DNA from: Acidobacteriota bacterium
Lineage (GTDB): Bacteria; Acidobacteriota; Blastocatellia; Pyrinomonadales; Pyrinomonadaceae
NCBI GenBank assembly: GCA_016703965.1
Contig: JADJBB010000002.1
Coordinates: forward strand, 186,001 to 250,000
Direction of reading: 5' to 3'
DNA: 64,000 bases
In this document: positions 46,697 to 56,585 of the stretch, piece after piece
Numbering within the stretch: position 1 is the stretch's first letter
Layout: each line of letters starts with the position of its first letter
Program-made: the position numbers and the translations under genes
The notes under the pieces: model-generated
What the model was told of the DNA's origin: nothing
The model's input: the letters and a program-made list of their open reading frames with translations, nothing else
The model's database searches: none

Positions 46697-46944
46697 ATTT
46701 GACAGACCTTATTCTAAAGTTCCATCCACATCGGAAGATCTAGCCACGGTAGCGGCTCAATAACTCTAAGTTAAGCAAATAAGAGGTTTGAAGGTCTGTG
46801 GATTAGATCGCAGTGAGGCACATTTGGTGATGGCTGCCGAGGACGCGGCAAAATGACCCAATTCATCATAACATCTCGCATTATTCGCTGACCAGCTTTT
46901 TTTATCGTGCTAGAATACGAAAAAGTTCAACGGAAACTAACAAT

Positions 46945-48216
46945 ATGAAGAATATTTATGCCTCGCTGCTCGTCCTCATTTTTGCTCTAACTGTCACCGC
47001 CCAAAAGATGCCGGCCGGAGCCGATACAAAGCTCTGGGAAAAGGCACTGAAGATCCACCAAAAAGCGATAGTCGTCGATGGTCATAACGACATCACGACA
47101 CCGCTGGTCGATGCGGATTACGATCTGCGAAACAGCTCGATCGGGAAATTCCAGCCCGGCGGCGATCCGATGCACACGGACGTTGCAAGATTAAAGGCAG
47201 GCGGTATCACGGGCGAATTCTTCGCCATCTATGTTTCCGGTACCACGATGAAAACCGGCGGAGCGATGCATCGAGCGGTGGACATGATCGATGCGACCTA
47301 TCGCGAGGTCGAGCGAAATCCGGCGAGCTTTTCATCATGCACGACTGCTGCCGAGATACGCAATGCTAAAAAGCAAGGGAAAACGTGCATTCTCATGGGG
47401 ATCGAGGGCGGTTATGTGATCGAGGATTCGCTCAAGGCTCTGAGGATAATGTATCGGCTCGGCGTTCGCTACATGACCCTGACCCACAATGTCGCCACAA
47501 ATTGGGCTGACGCCCATCGTGACGAAAAGAACGGCGGACTGACCGATTTCGGCAAGGAGGTCGTTCGCGAAATGAACCGGCTCGGGATGTTCATCGATAT
47601 CTCGCATGTTTCCGTCAAAACCATGAACGATGCCCTCGATGTCTCGACTGCTCCGGTCATCGCGTCGCATTCCGGGGCCCGTGGAGTTAACGACCATACG
47701 CGTAACGTTCCCGACGATGTTCTCAAACGCGTCGCTAAAAATGGCGGCGTCATCATGGTCAATTTCTACCCGTCATTCCTCGACGAGCGCACCAATAGTG
47801 AGGAAAACGCCCGGACCGCTAAGCTGAAAGATCAGGTCGAGGCTATTAACCTGAAATTCAAAGGAGATCAAGCAGCGATCAACGAAGCGATCCGTAAACT
47901 CGAGGAGGCAAATCCGATATACGTGCCGAGCTACGCCCGGATAGTTGACCATATAGACTACATCCGGAAAGTTACAGGCTCTATCGACAACGTCGGCCTC
48001 GGTTCCGATTTCGACGGCGTCCCGTTCCTGCCAGCCGGAATGAATGGAGCCGAAGACCTGCCGCTCGTCACCTACGAAATGCTCCGTCGGGGCTATTCGG
48101 AGCCCGATATCAAAAAAGTCCTCGGTGAGAACCTGCTGCGGGCGATGGCTCAGATGGAAAAGGTTGCCGGAAATAGGCAGATCAGCGGGCAGGGAAGTTT
48201 GAAGAAGATAAAGTAG
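46945..48216 (+). CDS. Secreted membrane dipeptidase, M19 family
   Basis: The 423-residue protein has a signal peptide and the renal-dipeptidase layout: VDGHNDITTPL with the HxD zinc pair near residue 48, GIEGGYVIEDS with a bridging glutamate near residue 153, TLTHNVATNWAD, IDISHVS, and IASHSGARGV near residue 241. The C-terminal DHIDYIRKVTGSIDNVGLGSDFDG carries the last conserved acid. It splits dipeptides, including some with D-amino acids. TAGAAT at 46911-46916 could be its -10 box. Confidence 0.93.
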   Translation: MKNIYASLLVLIFALTVTAQKMPAGADTKLWEKALKIHQKAIVVDGHNDITTPLVDADYDLRNSSIGKFQPGGDPMHTDVARLKAGGITGEFFAIYVSGTTMKTGGAMHRAVDMIDATYREVERNPASFSSCTTAAEIRNAKKQGKTCILMGIEGGYVIEDSLKALRIMYRLGVRYMTLTHNVATNWADAHRDEKNGGLTDFGKEVVREMNRLGMFIDISHVSVKTMNDALDVSTAPVIASHSGARGVNDHTRNVPDDVLKRVAKNGGVIMVNFYPSFLDERTNSEENARTAKLKDQVEAINLKFKGDQAAINEAIRKLEEANPIYVPSYARIVDHIDYIRKVTGSIDNVGLGSDFDGVPFLPAGMNGAEDLPLVTYEMLRRGYSEPDIKKVLGENLLRAMAQMEKVAGNRQISGQGSLKKIK

Positions 48217-48222
48217 GACTAC

Positions 48223-48993
48223 CTAATATATTGAAAACGAGTATGCAATTGTTCTTAGACTCGTTACAGGTCGCCCGTTCTTGATGCCCGGCTTAAATCC
48301 AATTTTTTCTGCGGCTACGTAAGCTTGTTCCGTAAGCCCATTGGCTAAAGCCTTAACTGGCATTGCTGCCGTAACTTTCCCTTCGCGGCTAAATAGGCAT
48401 ATGAGAACTATGGTGCCTGTAGTATCGCTTTTCCGGGCAGCGTCGGTGTAGCCAGGCGGGGATTTCGCTGTGATCATTAGCTCCGTGTCTAATTCCGCAT
48501 TTGAATAGACCGCGTCTTGGTTAACGGCTTTATCAAGTTCGTATAGGAATCTTGATTTCATTATCCACTCGTTTTCTTTTGAGAGTTGCCCCTTCAATTC
48601 GAAAGCTCGCCGCGCCGCCTTGGCCGCAATTGTTAGCTTTGGGGCAAATTCCTGTAGAAAAGTTGACAAGGACATTCCGGCAACCGGCTTGTCGTCCGCA
48701 GCGGGAAGCCGCTTCCTAATTTCACCCTCGACAACTCGGTATCCTCGTTTGACCGACTTATCGTAGGCTTTTTTTGCATCCTTTTCGTTCGCTAGATTTT
48801 CGTACGCACGGCCAAGATAATATAAGTCTATGAAGCTGTCGCTATCTTTCAGAGCTTTCACTGCTCCCGCAAAATCGCCTTTATTCAATAGGGCGATCCC
48901 GTCCCTGTTTTCCGATTCCTGAGCCGAAATGCGTATCGTAAACGCTGCAAAAGTAATAACTAGTGCAATTATGTTTGATCTTTTGAATGACAT
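48223..48993 (-). CDS. Secreted TPR protein with TonB C-terminal domain
   Basis: The 256-residue protein starts MSFKRSNIIALVITFAAF, a signal peptide ending near RISAQ. A short TPR-like region follows (LLNKGDFAGAVKALK, DLYYLGRAYENLANEKDAKKAY), then a C-terminal TonB-like fold (YTDAARKSDTTGTIVLICLFSREGK, KIGFKPGIKNGRPV). It has no transmembrane TonB anchor beyond the signal, so it probably does not energise receptors as TonB does. ATG 48993 is preferred over an upstream in-frame start at 49059 that would put extra residues before the signal. Convergent with the dipeptidase, 6 bases apart. Confidence 0.8.
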   Translation of the reverse strand: MSFKRSNIIALVITFAAFTIRISAQESENRDGIALLNKGDFAGAVKALKDSDSFIDLYYLGRAYENLANEKDAKKAYDKSVKRGYRVVEGEIRKRLPAADDKPVAGMSLSTFLQEFAPKLTIAAKAARRAFELKGQLSKENEWIMKSRFLYELDKAVNQDAVYSNAELDTELMITAKSPPGYTDAARKSDTTGTIVLICLFSREGKVTAAMPVKALANGLTEQAYVAAEKIGFKPGIKNGRPVTSLRTIAYSFSIY

Positions 48994-49106
48994 AAATTTT
49001 GGGATTTGTGGAATATTAAAGATTGTCAACAACTCCAATGTTACCACAATCCCGAACACGTAAAATTAAGAAGGCGGATCGAGTCCGCCTTCTTCCTAAG
49101 CAGTTC

Positions 49107-51083
49107 TTAGTCTTCCCCGGTGATTTGGGCGAGCCTATCTCCGGGCGAATAGTTCACCCGGCGGACTTCGCGTATTCTCGCATCATCCAACCGTCCTTCG
49201 ACGATCTCATAACCAAGCAGCGCAAATACGCGGCCGCGGAGGAATATAGGGCGGGCGTTGCCGTACCAGTCGACGCATGAGGCTTTGCAGCGGTCGTTGG
49301 TCGAGGTGTTTTTTGCCTCTAGTTCGCCGACCTGGCTGAGGTTATTGTCGTTGTTGCGGATGAAGATCACGGCGGCCGAATCTTCGGTCAGGTGACGATA
49401 CCCTGGGCGTCCCTCACGCGCGATTGCCAGGCCGAGCAGGCCGCTGTCGTTGCCGTCGGGTTTGTAGAAAAATCCGTGGCTACGCAATTCGCCCTGCGAC
49501 GCGTTCTTGCGCACATAACTCTGCTTGACCGTAGGCATATGGCTTAGATCGATCGGCGAAAAGTAGAGGTCCGATCCATTAGAACCGACCACAACCGCAT
49601 CGCTGCCCATCTGCTCGATTCGGTCGACTGAATGGTCAAGATACAGGCTGCTTGTGCCGCCGGTTTTCCAGTTGACGGCGTAGAGATTAGCTCCGTCTGT
49701 CTTCTTCTGACCGCCCCAGCCGTTACCGCTGCCGTACAGGATGTGGTCGCCGACGAAGCGGTTCTGCATCGTGTAACCCTCAACATTAGGCAGATTGCGA
49801 TAGCTGTCACGCGAAGCCGATTCGCTGCCATCATTGAATGCGTCAAGCGAAGTTCTGAACAACGCGATGTCGCCGGTTGTCCGTTCCGAGCCCCACATTT
49901 GCTCACCATTTCCTTCCGAACGCACGAGTACATTCAAATGCTGATCATCGCTCTCAAGGAACGAGAACTGATCGACGGGCACGCCAGAGACGCCCAACGC
50001 ACTCGGTGCCGAACCGTCGAGCGGCATACTGTAAACCGTCGACGAAGTTGTACTCTGGTTTCCGCGATAGTTCCATTCGCTCGTCCAGACGTAAACATTT
50101 TTAGCCGACACGTAGAAAATGCGGCCCGGGGCACCGAGAACGGCAGTTCCTTCGCAGGTCATATCTTTTGTAGCAAGATCGCATACAGTTACCGTGTGCA
50201 GGGCCGATGCGGCGTTTGCTGAGTCTTCATTTCGCGGCGAGCGATAAACCCTCGTTGCCGAGACGACCGTTTTGAATTCGCCATCCGTCGCGCCTTTGTG
50301 CCACTTTCTGACGGCAGGGAACTGCTGCATCGGATCGCCATAGTAGCCGAAATATTGAGGCGTGTAGAAAACAAGCTTGTCGCCGATCAGTCGGCTCGCG
50401 TAGTTTCGCGAGGAATAATAGTCGTTCGATTTCAAGTGATAGCTCGAACGAAAGCCCAATCCGCCACGCGAATCTATGTCGAACAGGTTGATCTCCGTCC
50501 CGCCGCGGCCGTAACTATAGCCGATCACTACAACCGTATTCTTCGATACGAGCATCTCATCGTACCAGTCGTTGCTCGGGTTAACGCCGGGAGCGTAGGC
50601 ATTGACGGAGGAAACGGGGGCGAGCATATTCGAGCCCACGCGAACCGTGAACAAACGTCCGCGACGCAATATGACAAGATGATCACCATGAACCTTCACG
50701 ATGCCGCCCTCATCAACGCCGGCGGTCTGGTTGTTGGTGATGCCGTCGTCTTTGTCCGCACCAGCCTTTGCTTCGTTGGCCGCGACGCCGTCTGCGAGCG
50801 AGGACACCGGAGAAGGCTGCGCGGGCGAATTTGACGCCGCAGATTTGTTCGCATCACGCTGTGCCCGCTGCTGCTTTTCGGCCATTTTCTTGAAATGGTC
50901 CTTCAAGGCATCTTCCGAAGTAAACGCCTTCATCGTCTTCGGCGGCTTAACCGGAATAGCATTCGAATTCTCGACATCGGGATCATTCATCGACGCACGC
51001 AGAAAGTAATTAGAAAACGAATAAGCAAAAGCACCCGTGACAAGCACAACCAAACCAACTGCAAAACCCTTTTTCATCATCAA
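49107..51083 (-). CDS. Membrane-anchored beta-propeller protein (pfam09826 type)
   Basis: The 658-residue protein has one N-terminal hydrophobic segment (residues 5-22), a charged linker, and then ITNNQTAGVDEGGIVKVHGDHLVIL near residue 115, the opening signature of the secreted beta-propeller family. The remainder is a succession of strands with SRNYASRLIGDKLVFYTP and YTMQNRFVGDHILYGSG. The domain is widespread in bacteria and archaea but without a known activity. It is probably anchored outside the inner membrane. Two Met codons precede MKKG; I keep the first. Confidence 0.83.
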   Translation of the reverse strand: MMMKKGFAVGLVVLVTGAFAYSFSNYFLRASMNDPDVENSNAIPVKPPKTMKAFTSEDALKDHFKKMAEKQQRAQRDANKSAASNSPAQPSPVSSLADGVAANEAKAGADKDDGITNNQTAGVDEGGIVKVHGDHLVILRRGRLFTVRVGSNMLAPVSSVNAYAPGVNPSNDWYDEMLVSKNTVVVIGYSYGRGGTEINLFDIDSRGGLGFRSSYHLKSNDYYSSRNYASRLIGDKLVFYTPQYFGYYGDPMQQFPAVRKWHKGATDGEFKTVVSATRVYRSPRNEDSANAASALHTVTVCDLATKDMTCEGTAVLGAPGRIFYVSAKNVYVWTSEWNYRGNQSTTSSTVYSMPLDGSAPSALGVSGVPVDQFSFLESDDQHLNVLVRSEGNGEQMWGSERTTGDIALFRTSLDAFNDGSESASRDSYRNLPNVEGYTMQNRFVGDHILYGSGNGWGGQKKTDGANLYAVNWKTGGTSSLYLDHSVDRIEQMGSDAVVVGSNGSDLYFSPIDLSHMPTVKQSYVRKNASQGELRSHGFFYKPDGNDSGLLGLAIAREGRPGYRHLTEDSAAVIFIRNNDNNLSQVGELEAKNTSTNDRCKASCVDWYGNARPIFLRGRVFALLGYEIVEGRLDDARIREVRRVNYSPGDRLAQITGED

Positions 51084-51166
51084 CCTCCGACACGGACGCT
51101 AAGGTTCGTGTGATATTAAATTTCACTATCCAGAGGTTGAACGCCCCATCTCGCAAATGCTTGCAT

Positions 51167-51197
51167 AAAAAAAGTAGAGCGAATTACTTCGCTCTAC
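51167..51197 (-). terminator. Rho-independent terminator of secA
   Basis: On the minus strand GTAGAGCGA pairs with TCGCTCTAC around a 6-base loop and is followed by seven T. It begins 25 bases after the secA stop codon. Confidence 0.88.
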
Positions 51198-51221
51198 CTT
51201 AGAGATCAGCTTAAGTTGATT

Positions 51222-54029
51222 CTAAGCTCCCGCTCCGTGACACTTTTTGAACTTCTTCCCTGATCCGCAGTAGCACGGGTCGTTGGGTTTGACCTTGGGT
51301 TGGTCGCGGACGAACGGGGTGTGTCTTGCGGCTTCGGCTCCGGCGGCTTCGGCGGTGCCCATGGCTCCTGTGAATGCCATACCGGCGGCCTGGCGGCGGG
51401 CACGCTGCATTTCGAGACGTTCGAGGCGTTCGATCTCTTCCTGCTCGTCGCGGTCGACGATCTGGAGGTTAAAGAGAGCCGTCGTCGTGTTGGTATCGAT
51501 GCGGTCGAGCATGTCCTGGAACATATCGAACGACTGTTTCTTATACTCGACGAGCGGATCTTTCTGCCCGTAACCGACGAGCCCGATGCCCTGTTTTACA
51601 TGGTCGATCGAAAGCAGATGGTCTTTCCACTGGCTGTCGATGATGTTGAGCATGATGTAACGCTCGTACGCACGAAGCGATTCGCCGCCGGCCTTGGCTT
51701 CTTTTTCAGCATAGTTGGCCGAGGCTTTTGCCCAGATCGCTTCTTCGATCTGGTCGGGATTCATCGTTTTGAAATCGACTCCAGCATCCCTTGCCGGGTC
51801 GATGGCGTAAATGCTCTCGATCTCAGCGGCGTAGGTGTTGACATCCCATTCATCAGGCCCTGCCTCGAGGCTGAGCATGCTTGACGTTAGGTCCTGGAGC
51901 AGGTCTTTTGCCACGCCGTTTTCGCCGAGCAAATACTCGCGATGCTCAGGTTCGAACATCAACTGCCGGCGCAATCCGTAGATCGTCTCACGCTGTTTGT
52001 TCATTACGTCGTCGTATTTGAGAACGTGTTTACGCGTTTCGAAATTGCGTGCCTCGACGGCTTTCTGAGCACGTTCGATCTGGCGTGAGACGGTTTTTGA
52101 TTCGATGGCAACGCCTTTTTCCATGCCGAGCCATTCCATCATCGATCGAACTTTGTCGCCCGCGAAGATACGCATCAGATCGTCTTCAAGGGACAGCACA
52201 AAGTGTGACGAACCCGGATCGCCCTGACGTCCGGCACGGCCGCGAAGCTGGTTGTCGATACGCCGCGATTCGTGGCGTTCGGTTCCCAGGATATGCAGGC
52301 CGCCGACGGCTTGAACGGCTTTGGCTTCCTCAGCGACGACGGCTTTGGCCTTTCGAAGCTGTTCGTTGAACTGCTCCTCGGTCGCCTCGTCCGGATTGAT
52401 CTCCATTCGCTTCAGGTACTCACGAGCAAGCGAATCCGGATTACCGCCGAGCAGAATATCGGTACCGCGGCCAGCCATGTTGGTTGCGATAGTAACTGCG
52501 CCTTTACGGCCGGCCTGAGCGATGATCTCGGCTTCCTGCTCGTGATATTTGGCGTTGAGGACTTTGTGCGGAACGCCGATCGCCTTGAGCTTTGCAGCTA
52601 CGAGTTCTGAATTTTCAACCGAGACGGTACCAACCAAAACCGGCTGGCCGCGTTCGTTGAGTTCCTTGATCTCATCGACGACCGCGTCCCATTTTTCGGG
52701 AAGCGTGCGGTAAATGACGTCGGAACCGTCCTTACGGATCATCGGTTGATTTGTCGGGATCTGAACGACGTCAAGGGTATAAACCGTAAGGAATTCTTCC
52801 GCTTCCGTCTCAGCCGTACCCGTCATGCCGCCGAGTTTTTCGTACATTCGGAAGTAGTTCTGGAGGGTGATCGTCGCAAGCGTTTGGTTCTCTCGTTCGA
52901 TCTTGACGCCTTCTTTCGCTTCGACCGCCTGGTGCAAACCGTCCGACCAGCGGCGGCCCTGCATAAGACGCCCGGTAAAATCGTCCACGATGATCACTTC
53001 ACCATCTTGAACAACGTAGTGATGATCGGCCTTATAAAGGGTGTGAGCTTTAAGAGCCTGCTCAACGCAATGGAGCAGATCCATATTTGCCGGATCGTAG
53101 AGATTTGAAACACCGAGCAGCTTTTCACATTTAGTAACACCGGCTTCGGTTAGAACTGACGAATGGTTCTTCTCGTCGAGCAGATAATCGCCGGTAGTGA
53201 CCTTTGTCTCCTCGTCTTTGTGTCCACGTTCAAGCTTTGGAATGATCTCGTTTGCGGCAAAATATTTGTCGGTAGCTTCGTCCGATGCTCCGGAGATGAT
53301 CAGCGGGGTACGAGCTTCGTCGATGAGGATCGAGTCGACCTCATCGATGATCGCGAAGTAGTGATCCGGCTGGACGAGTGAATCAACGTCGAACTTCATG
53401 TTATCGCGAAGATAATCGAAGCCGAATTCATTATTTGTACCGTAGGTGATCGAGCAGGCGTAGGCGTCTTTCCGCTCAACGTCATCCATATCGTTCTGGA
53501 TGCAGCCGACGGTCAGGCCGAGGAACGTGTGAATTTTGCCCATCCACTCAGCATCGCGGGAAGCTAGATAGTCGTTGACGGTAATTACGTGTACGCCGCG
53601 ACCCGTGAGGCCGTTAAGGTACGACGGTAAAGTCGCGACGAGCGTTTTACCTTCACCGGTACGCATCTCAGCGATACGGCCCTGATGCAAAGCGACGCCG
53701 CCGATCATCTGGACGTCAAAATGACGCATTCCGGTCACACGACGCGAGCCCTCGCGAACGGTAGCAAATGCCTCAGGCAAAAGCTGATTCAGTATCTCCT
53801 GCTCAGCCTTACGGCGTTCTATCTTGTCGTCGATTCCCTCGAGATGCTTTGCGATGATCTCTTTGAATCTAGGTGTCTGAGCCTTCAGCTCGTCATCGGA
53901 CATTGCCTGGACCTTCGGTTCCCAATCGTTGATCTGCTGGATGATCGGCTTAACATTCTTCAAAAAAATGTCGCTCGATGACCCGAAAATTTTCTTAACT
54001 AACTTATCTGCAAAACTGTTAACTGCCAT
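51222..54029 (-). CDS. secA: Protein translocase motor SecA
   Basis: SecA drives preproteins through SecYEG using ATP. The 935-residue protein has MRTGEGKT (Walker A) near residue 106, IIDEVDSILIDEART (DEAD-type), NMAGRGTDILLGGNPDSL and RGRAGRQGDPGSS, and ends with CYCGSGKKFKKCH, the zinc-binding SecB-contact motif. The start is ATG 54029 (MAVNSFADKLVKKIFG), with GAGGA 4 bases upstream. The frame stays open to 54200, but that part is low-complexity arginine-rich translation of a repeat and should not be included. A 150-base cruciform repeat lies in the leader. Confidence 0.98.
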   Translation of the reverse strand: MAVNSFADKLVKKIFGSSSDIFLKNVKPIIQQINDWEPKVQAMSDDELKAQTPRFKEIIAKHLEGIDDKIERRKAEQEILNQLLPEAFATVREGSRRVTGMRHFDVQMIGGVALHQGRIAEMRTGEGKTLVATLPSYLNGLTGRGVHVITVNDYLASRDAEWMGKIHTFLGLTVGCIQNDMDDVERKDAYACSITYGTNNEFGFDYLRDNMKFDVDSLVQPDHYFAIIDEVDSILIDEARTPLIISGASDEATDKYFAANEIIPKLERGHKDEETKVTTGDYLLDEKNHSSVLTEAGVTKCEKLLGVSNLYDPANMDLLHCVEQALKAHTLYKADHHYVVQDGEVIIVDDFTGRLMQGRRWSDGLHQAVEAKEGVKIERENQTLATITLQNYFRMYEKLGGMTGTAETEAEEFLTVYTLDVVQIPTNQPMIRKDGSDVIYRTLPEKWDAVVDEIKELNERGQPVLVGTVSVENSELVAAKLKAIGVPHKVLNAKYHEQEAEIIAQAGRKGAVTIATNMAGRGTDILLGGNPDSLAREYLKRMEINPDEATEEQFNEQLRKAKAVVAEEAKAVQAVGGLHILGTERHESRRIDNQLRGRAGRQGDPGSSHFVLSLEDDLMRIFAGDKVRSMMEWLGMEKGVAIESKTVSRQIERAQKAVEARNFETRKHVLKYDDVMNKQRETIYGLRRQLMFEPEHREYLLGENGVAKDLLQDLTSSMLSLEAGPDEWDVNTYAAEIESIYAIDPARDAGVDFKTMNPDQIEEAIWAKASANYAEKEAKAGGESLRAYERYIMLNIIDSQWKDHLLSIDHVKQGIGLVGYGQKDPLVEYKKQSFDMFQDMLDRIDTNTTTALFNLQIVDRDEQEEIERLERLEMQRARRQAAGMAFTGAMGTAEAAGAEAARHTPFVRDQPKVKPNDPCYCGSGKKFKKCHGAGA

Positions 54030-54046
54030 ATAATCCTCTTGTTTGG

Positions 54047-54198
54047 CGGCTTGCCGCTCTATTTGCGGAAAAGCTATGCTTTTCCGGTTTGGTTCCGAGT
54101 CACCCTTGCGGCTCCGCCGCCGGCGGCGAAGCCGCAACATTAAGGTTAGTGATCTCCGGCGAAGCATAGCTTCGCCGCAAATAGAGCGGCAAAGCCGC
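54047..54198. repeat. Nested cruciform repeat in the secA leader
   Basis: Outer arms 54047-54087 and 54156-54198 share GCCGCTCTATTTGCGG and AAGCTATGCTT; the central part 54105-54137 is itself palindromic (TTGCGGCT and AGCCGCAA around GCCGCCGGCGGC). It lies 17 bases upstream of secA on the minus strand. It may be a mobile palindrome or an RNA structure that controls secA; sequence alone does not decide. Confidence 0.75.
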
Positions 54199-54263
54199 AA
54201 TTGAAATCCTGTTAAAAATGGCGAGTGGAAAAAGAACTTTGGAAATATCGATCCGAATCGCCG

Positions 54264-54992
54264 CTACTTTTGCGAGGAAAGCAGCGAACTTAGACCTGCG
54301 CGGGGGAGGTGAATTACAAGAATTACGGTATTATCGGTGATTTTCGACTTCGAATTCTCTAAAACTATCTTTCGTTCGACCGACAGACCTGGTCGTGGTT
54401 GAGAAAGGATCCTAGCAACTTCTTCGCCGAACACTCGAGAGGCGTCAACATCTTTTGTTACGAACTTTATTGACAGGTCAAGTCCGTTTTGCTCAGTACT
54501 GAGCCCAAAAGAAACACCGAACGGCCATGCATCAAACTTCTTCCCAATGCCGAGACTTGATGAGTATTTAAAGTACTCACGCCCAACCCGAATTGCGGCT
54601 TTTTCAAACGCGGCCCGAGCCGTCGGAGATATCTCTCCCGATCCCAAATACGAAGGTGAATTATCGCTTTCGCAGAAAGACAGACCTTCAACAGTGACGT
54701 GGTGCGGCCTCTCCCAAGAAAACTTTTTTTGTGCTGCCAATCGCGAGAAATCTTGCGCAAGATCAATGACGGCACTTAGAAATAAATCGTCGCTCGCTAG
54801 TTCGTCGAAATCAACACCGTTGGGTTTGGTGTCGAGATCGTCCTTGATCTCGACCTCGTCTTTGACGTCGAACTGCCGGGTCATCGCCGCATTAGCCAAC
54901 ACCTGCGGTGTCGCCCCGGCCAATATCAGGCCGAAGTAAACGCCAAGTGTCGCAATGACGAGGATCGGGTTTTGTGTCTTGTGACTAGTCAA
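54264..54992 (-). CDS. Hypothetical membrane-anchored protein
   Basis: The 242-residue product has an N-terminal hydrophobic segment (NPILVIATLGVYFGLILAGATPQVLA) and a soluble region with a helix-rich stretch (LFLSAVIDLAQDFSRLAAQKKF) and strands near the end (TVILVIHLPRAGLSS). I do not recognise a family. It begins 3 bases after the stop of the upstream 451-residue gene, so the two are probably one operon, placed directly upstream of secA on the same strand. Confidence 0.7.
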   Translation of the reverse strand: MTSHKTQNPILVIATLGVYFGLILAGATPQVLANAAMTRQFDVKDEVEIKDDLDTKPNGVDFDELASDDLFLSAVIDLAQDFSRLAAQKKFSWERPHHVTVEGLSFCESDNSPSYLGSGEISPTARAAFEKAAIRVGREYFKYSSSLGIGKKFDAWPFGVSFGLSTEQNGLDLSIKFVTKDVDASRVFGEEVARILSQPRPGLSVERKIVLENSKSKITDNTVILVIHLPRAGLSSLLSSQK

Positions 54993-54995
54993 ATC

Positions 54996-56351
54996 TTATT
55001 TTCCGGCAGTTTTATCTTCGGCCTTTGTCGGGTTGTTACCGCTGGGTTTGGGCTGAGTAGCTTTTTTCGCACTCGACTCTTTGAGCTTGCGGTTGATCAT
55101 TTCCTGGGCGATCGGTTTGGGGATAGCGAAATTCATAACGAAATTCTTACCCTCTGCGGTCACTTTTGCACTGTTCAACAAAGTGCGTTCGTCGCTGGGG
55201 TCCTCAGTGATCTGCTTGCCCACAGATATCGCCAATCCGAGTCCACTGGCTACCGTTTTTGCTGCCTCCGGCGTTTTTTGGCCCGAAGTGATCACGACCG
55301 TGATCTGTTCATCATCCTGAATAAGCGTCGCACTGAATTTATCGACGTTCAGGTTTTTCAAATAGGTCAGGTAGCCGCTTTTCCCGAGAGCTTCGAGGGC
55401 TGCTTTCCCAACGTCGATCATCTTCTGATCGCCTTTTTGTTTAGAGACGTCAAATTTAGAGGTTTTAAGATCTAACGAACCGTCAGGAGCAAGTACTCCG
55501 TTAAGGACAACAGTAAACGGCTGATTGAGATCGACTTCTTTCGTTTCCCATTTAGCGGCAACGTCATCGGCAAAATCGACCAAAGGTTTTTTGTTGATAT
55601 CGACAGCCTTGATCGCGTCACTTGTCATGGGCGACGGCAGTGGTTGAGGCGTCGGTGTCGGTGAAGGCTTAACCTCGGCTACGTCATTGTCGTCGATATC
55701 CGGCAAGCCGTTTGGATTCGCCTTAACTCGCGGACTCTTTCTTGGCCGCGGTGGCTTGTATGAGGAGGTCGTGCCGTTATCGAACGAAGGAAGATCTCCG
55801 CTGACAGCGTTCGGATTTGAGGGAGGCAGAACCGGCGGTGTATCGAGCAGGTTGCCGCTTGGCGGGAACGGGGAACCGCCGCCAACATCGATATCCGGTA
55901 AATTATTGAACCCAAGGTTGTTCATCGGCTCCATCGAAGCCTGAAATTGTTCCGGGTTTGCGAGCTGGAAATAGCCTTCCGGGTAAGATAGCGGCGGGGC
56001 AACACCTGTGACGTCGACAAACGTGATCTCAGAATCAGCGATCCTTGTATCATCATACGCGGCATCCACGTATTCCCGGTCGGTACCAAACAGCATGCTG
56101 CTCACATAAACCACGTCTAGAACCGAACAAACTCGTCCTACGAGCGGGCTATCGCAGCCCTTCATTGTCAAAAGGGAAGTCTGGGCGACGATCAAGAGCG
56201 CCAGAATATTTCCGATCGCTGAGATGCCGAGTATCTTGTAGAGACGGCCCGACTTTTCCCAAGTCTTTAGCTCGTAGTGCTTAAATAGCTCGCCGCCCTC
56301 CACTGGTGGTGTCGGTACAGGCTGCTGTTGGTATAATGACTGCTCAAACAT
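54996..56351 (-). CDS. Hypothetical inner-membrane protein with proline-rich region
   Basis: The 451-residue protein has a short cytoplasmic start (MFEQSLYQQQPVPTPP), one transmembrane helix near residues 40-65 (ILGISAIGNILALLIVAQTS), a proline-rich segment near residues 160-265 (PPVLPPSNPN, SPTPTPQPLPSP), and a C-terminal soluble domain with regular strands (FTVVLNGVLAPDGSLDLK, NKDLNVDKFSATLIQDD-like). The layout recalls TonB/TolA-type spanning proteins, but no TonB C-terminal motif is seen. ATG 56351 is chosen; an upstream in-frame start at 56411 gives a polar, non-hydrophobic extension. Cotranscribed with the 54264 gene. Confidence 0.72.
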   Translation of the reverse strand: MFEQSLYQQQPVPTPPVEGGELFKHYELKTWEKSGRLYKILGISAIGNILALLIVAQTSLLTMKGCDSPLVGRVCSVLDVVYVSSMLFGTDREYVDAAYDDTRIADSEITFVDVTGVAPPLSYPEGYFQLANPEQFQASMEPMNNLGFNNLPDIDVGGGSPFPPSGNLLDTPPVLPPSNPNAVSGDLPSFDNGTTSSYKPPRPRKSPRVKANPNGLPDIDDNDVAEVKPSPTPTPQPLPSPMTSDAIKAVDINKKPLVDFADDVAAKWETKEVDLNQPFTVVLNGVLAPDGSLDLKTSKFDVSKQKGDQKMIDVGKAALEALGKSGYLTYLKNLNVDKFSATLIQDDEQITVVITSGQKTPEAAKTVASGLGLAISVGKQITEDPSDERTLLNSAKVTAEGKNFVMNFAIPKPIAQEMINRKLKESSAKKATQPKPSGNNPTKAEDKTAGK

Positions 56352-56585
56352 ATAAAAATATTCGCGTTTTCGATCTAAGCTATAACTGCTTGCCTGAGAT
56401 TTTAGACGCAAAGCCCGCTAAATACGTTGCGGGCAATCTAATATTTTAACACCTAATTAAGGTGTTTGGAAGCGCCGTTTTTTGACCGGTGGCGGCGGAA
56501 GACGCAGTAGGCCGTTTCGTTTTCCGGCCTTTTGCCGCTACTGCCGCTGCTGCTGCCAACTGAACCCGTGTTACCATCTGAAAAT

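Noticed and set aside
54030..54200. N-terminal extension of SecA
   Set aside because: The frame is open but translates a palindromic repeat into an arginine-rich stretch; a GAGGA site precedes the standard MAVNSFADK start.
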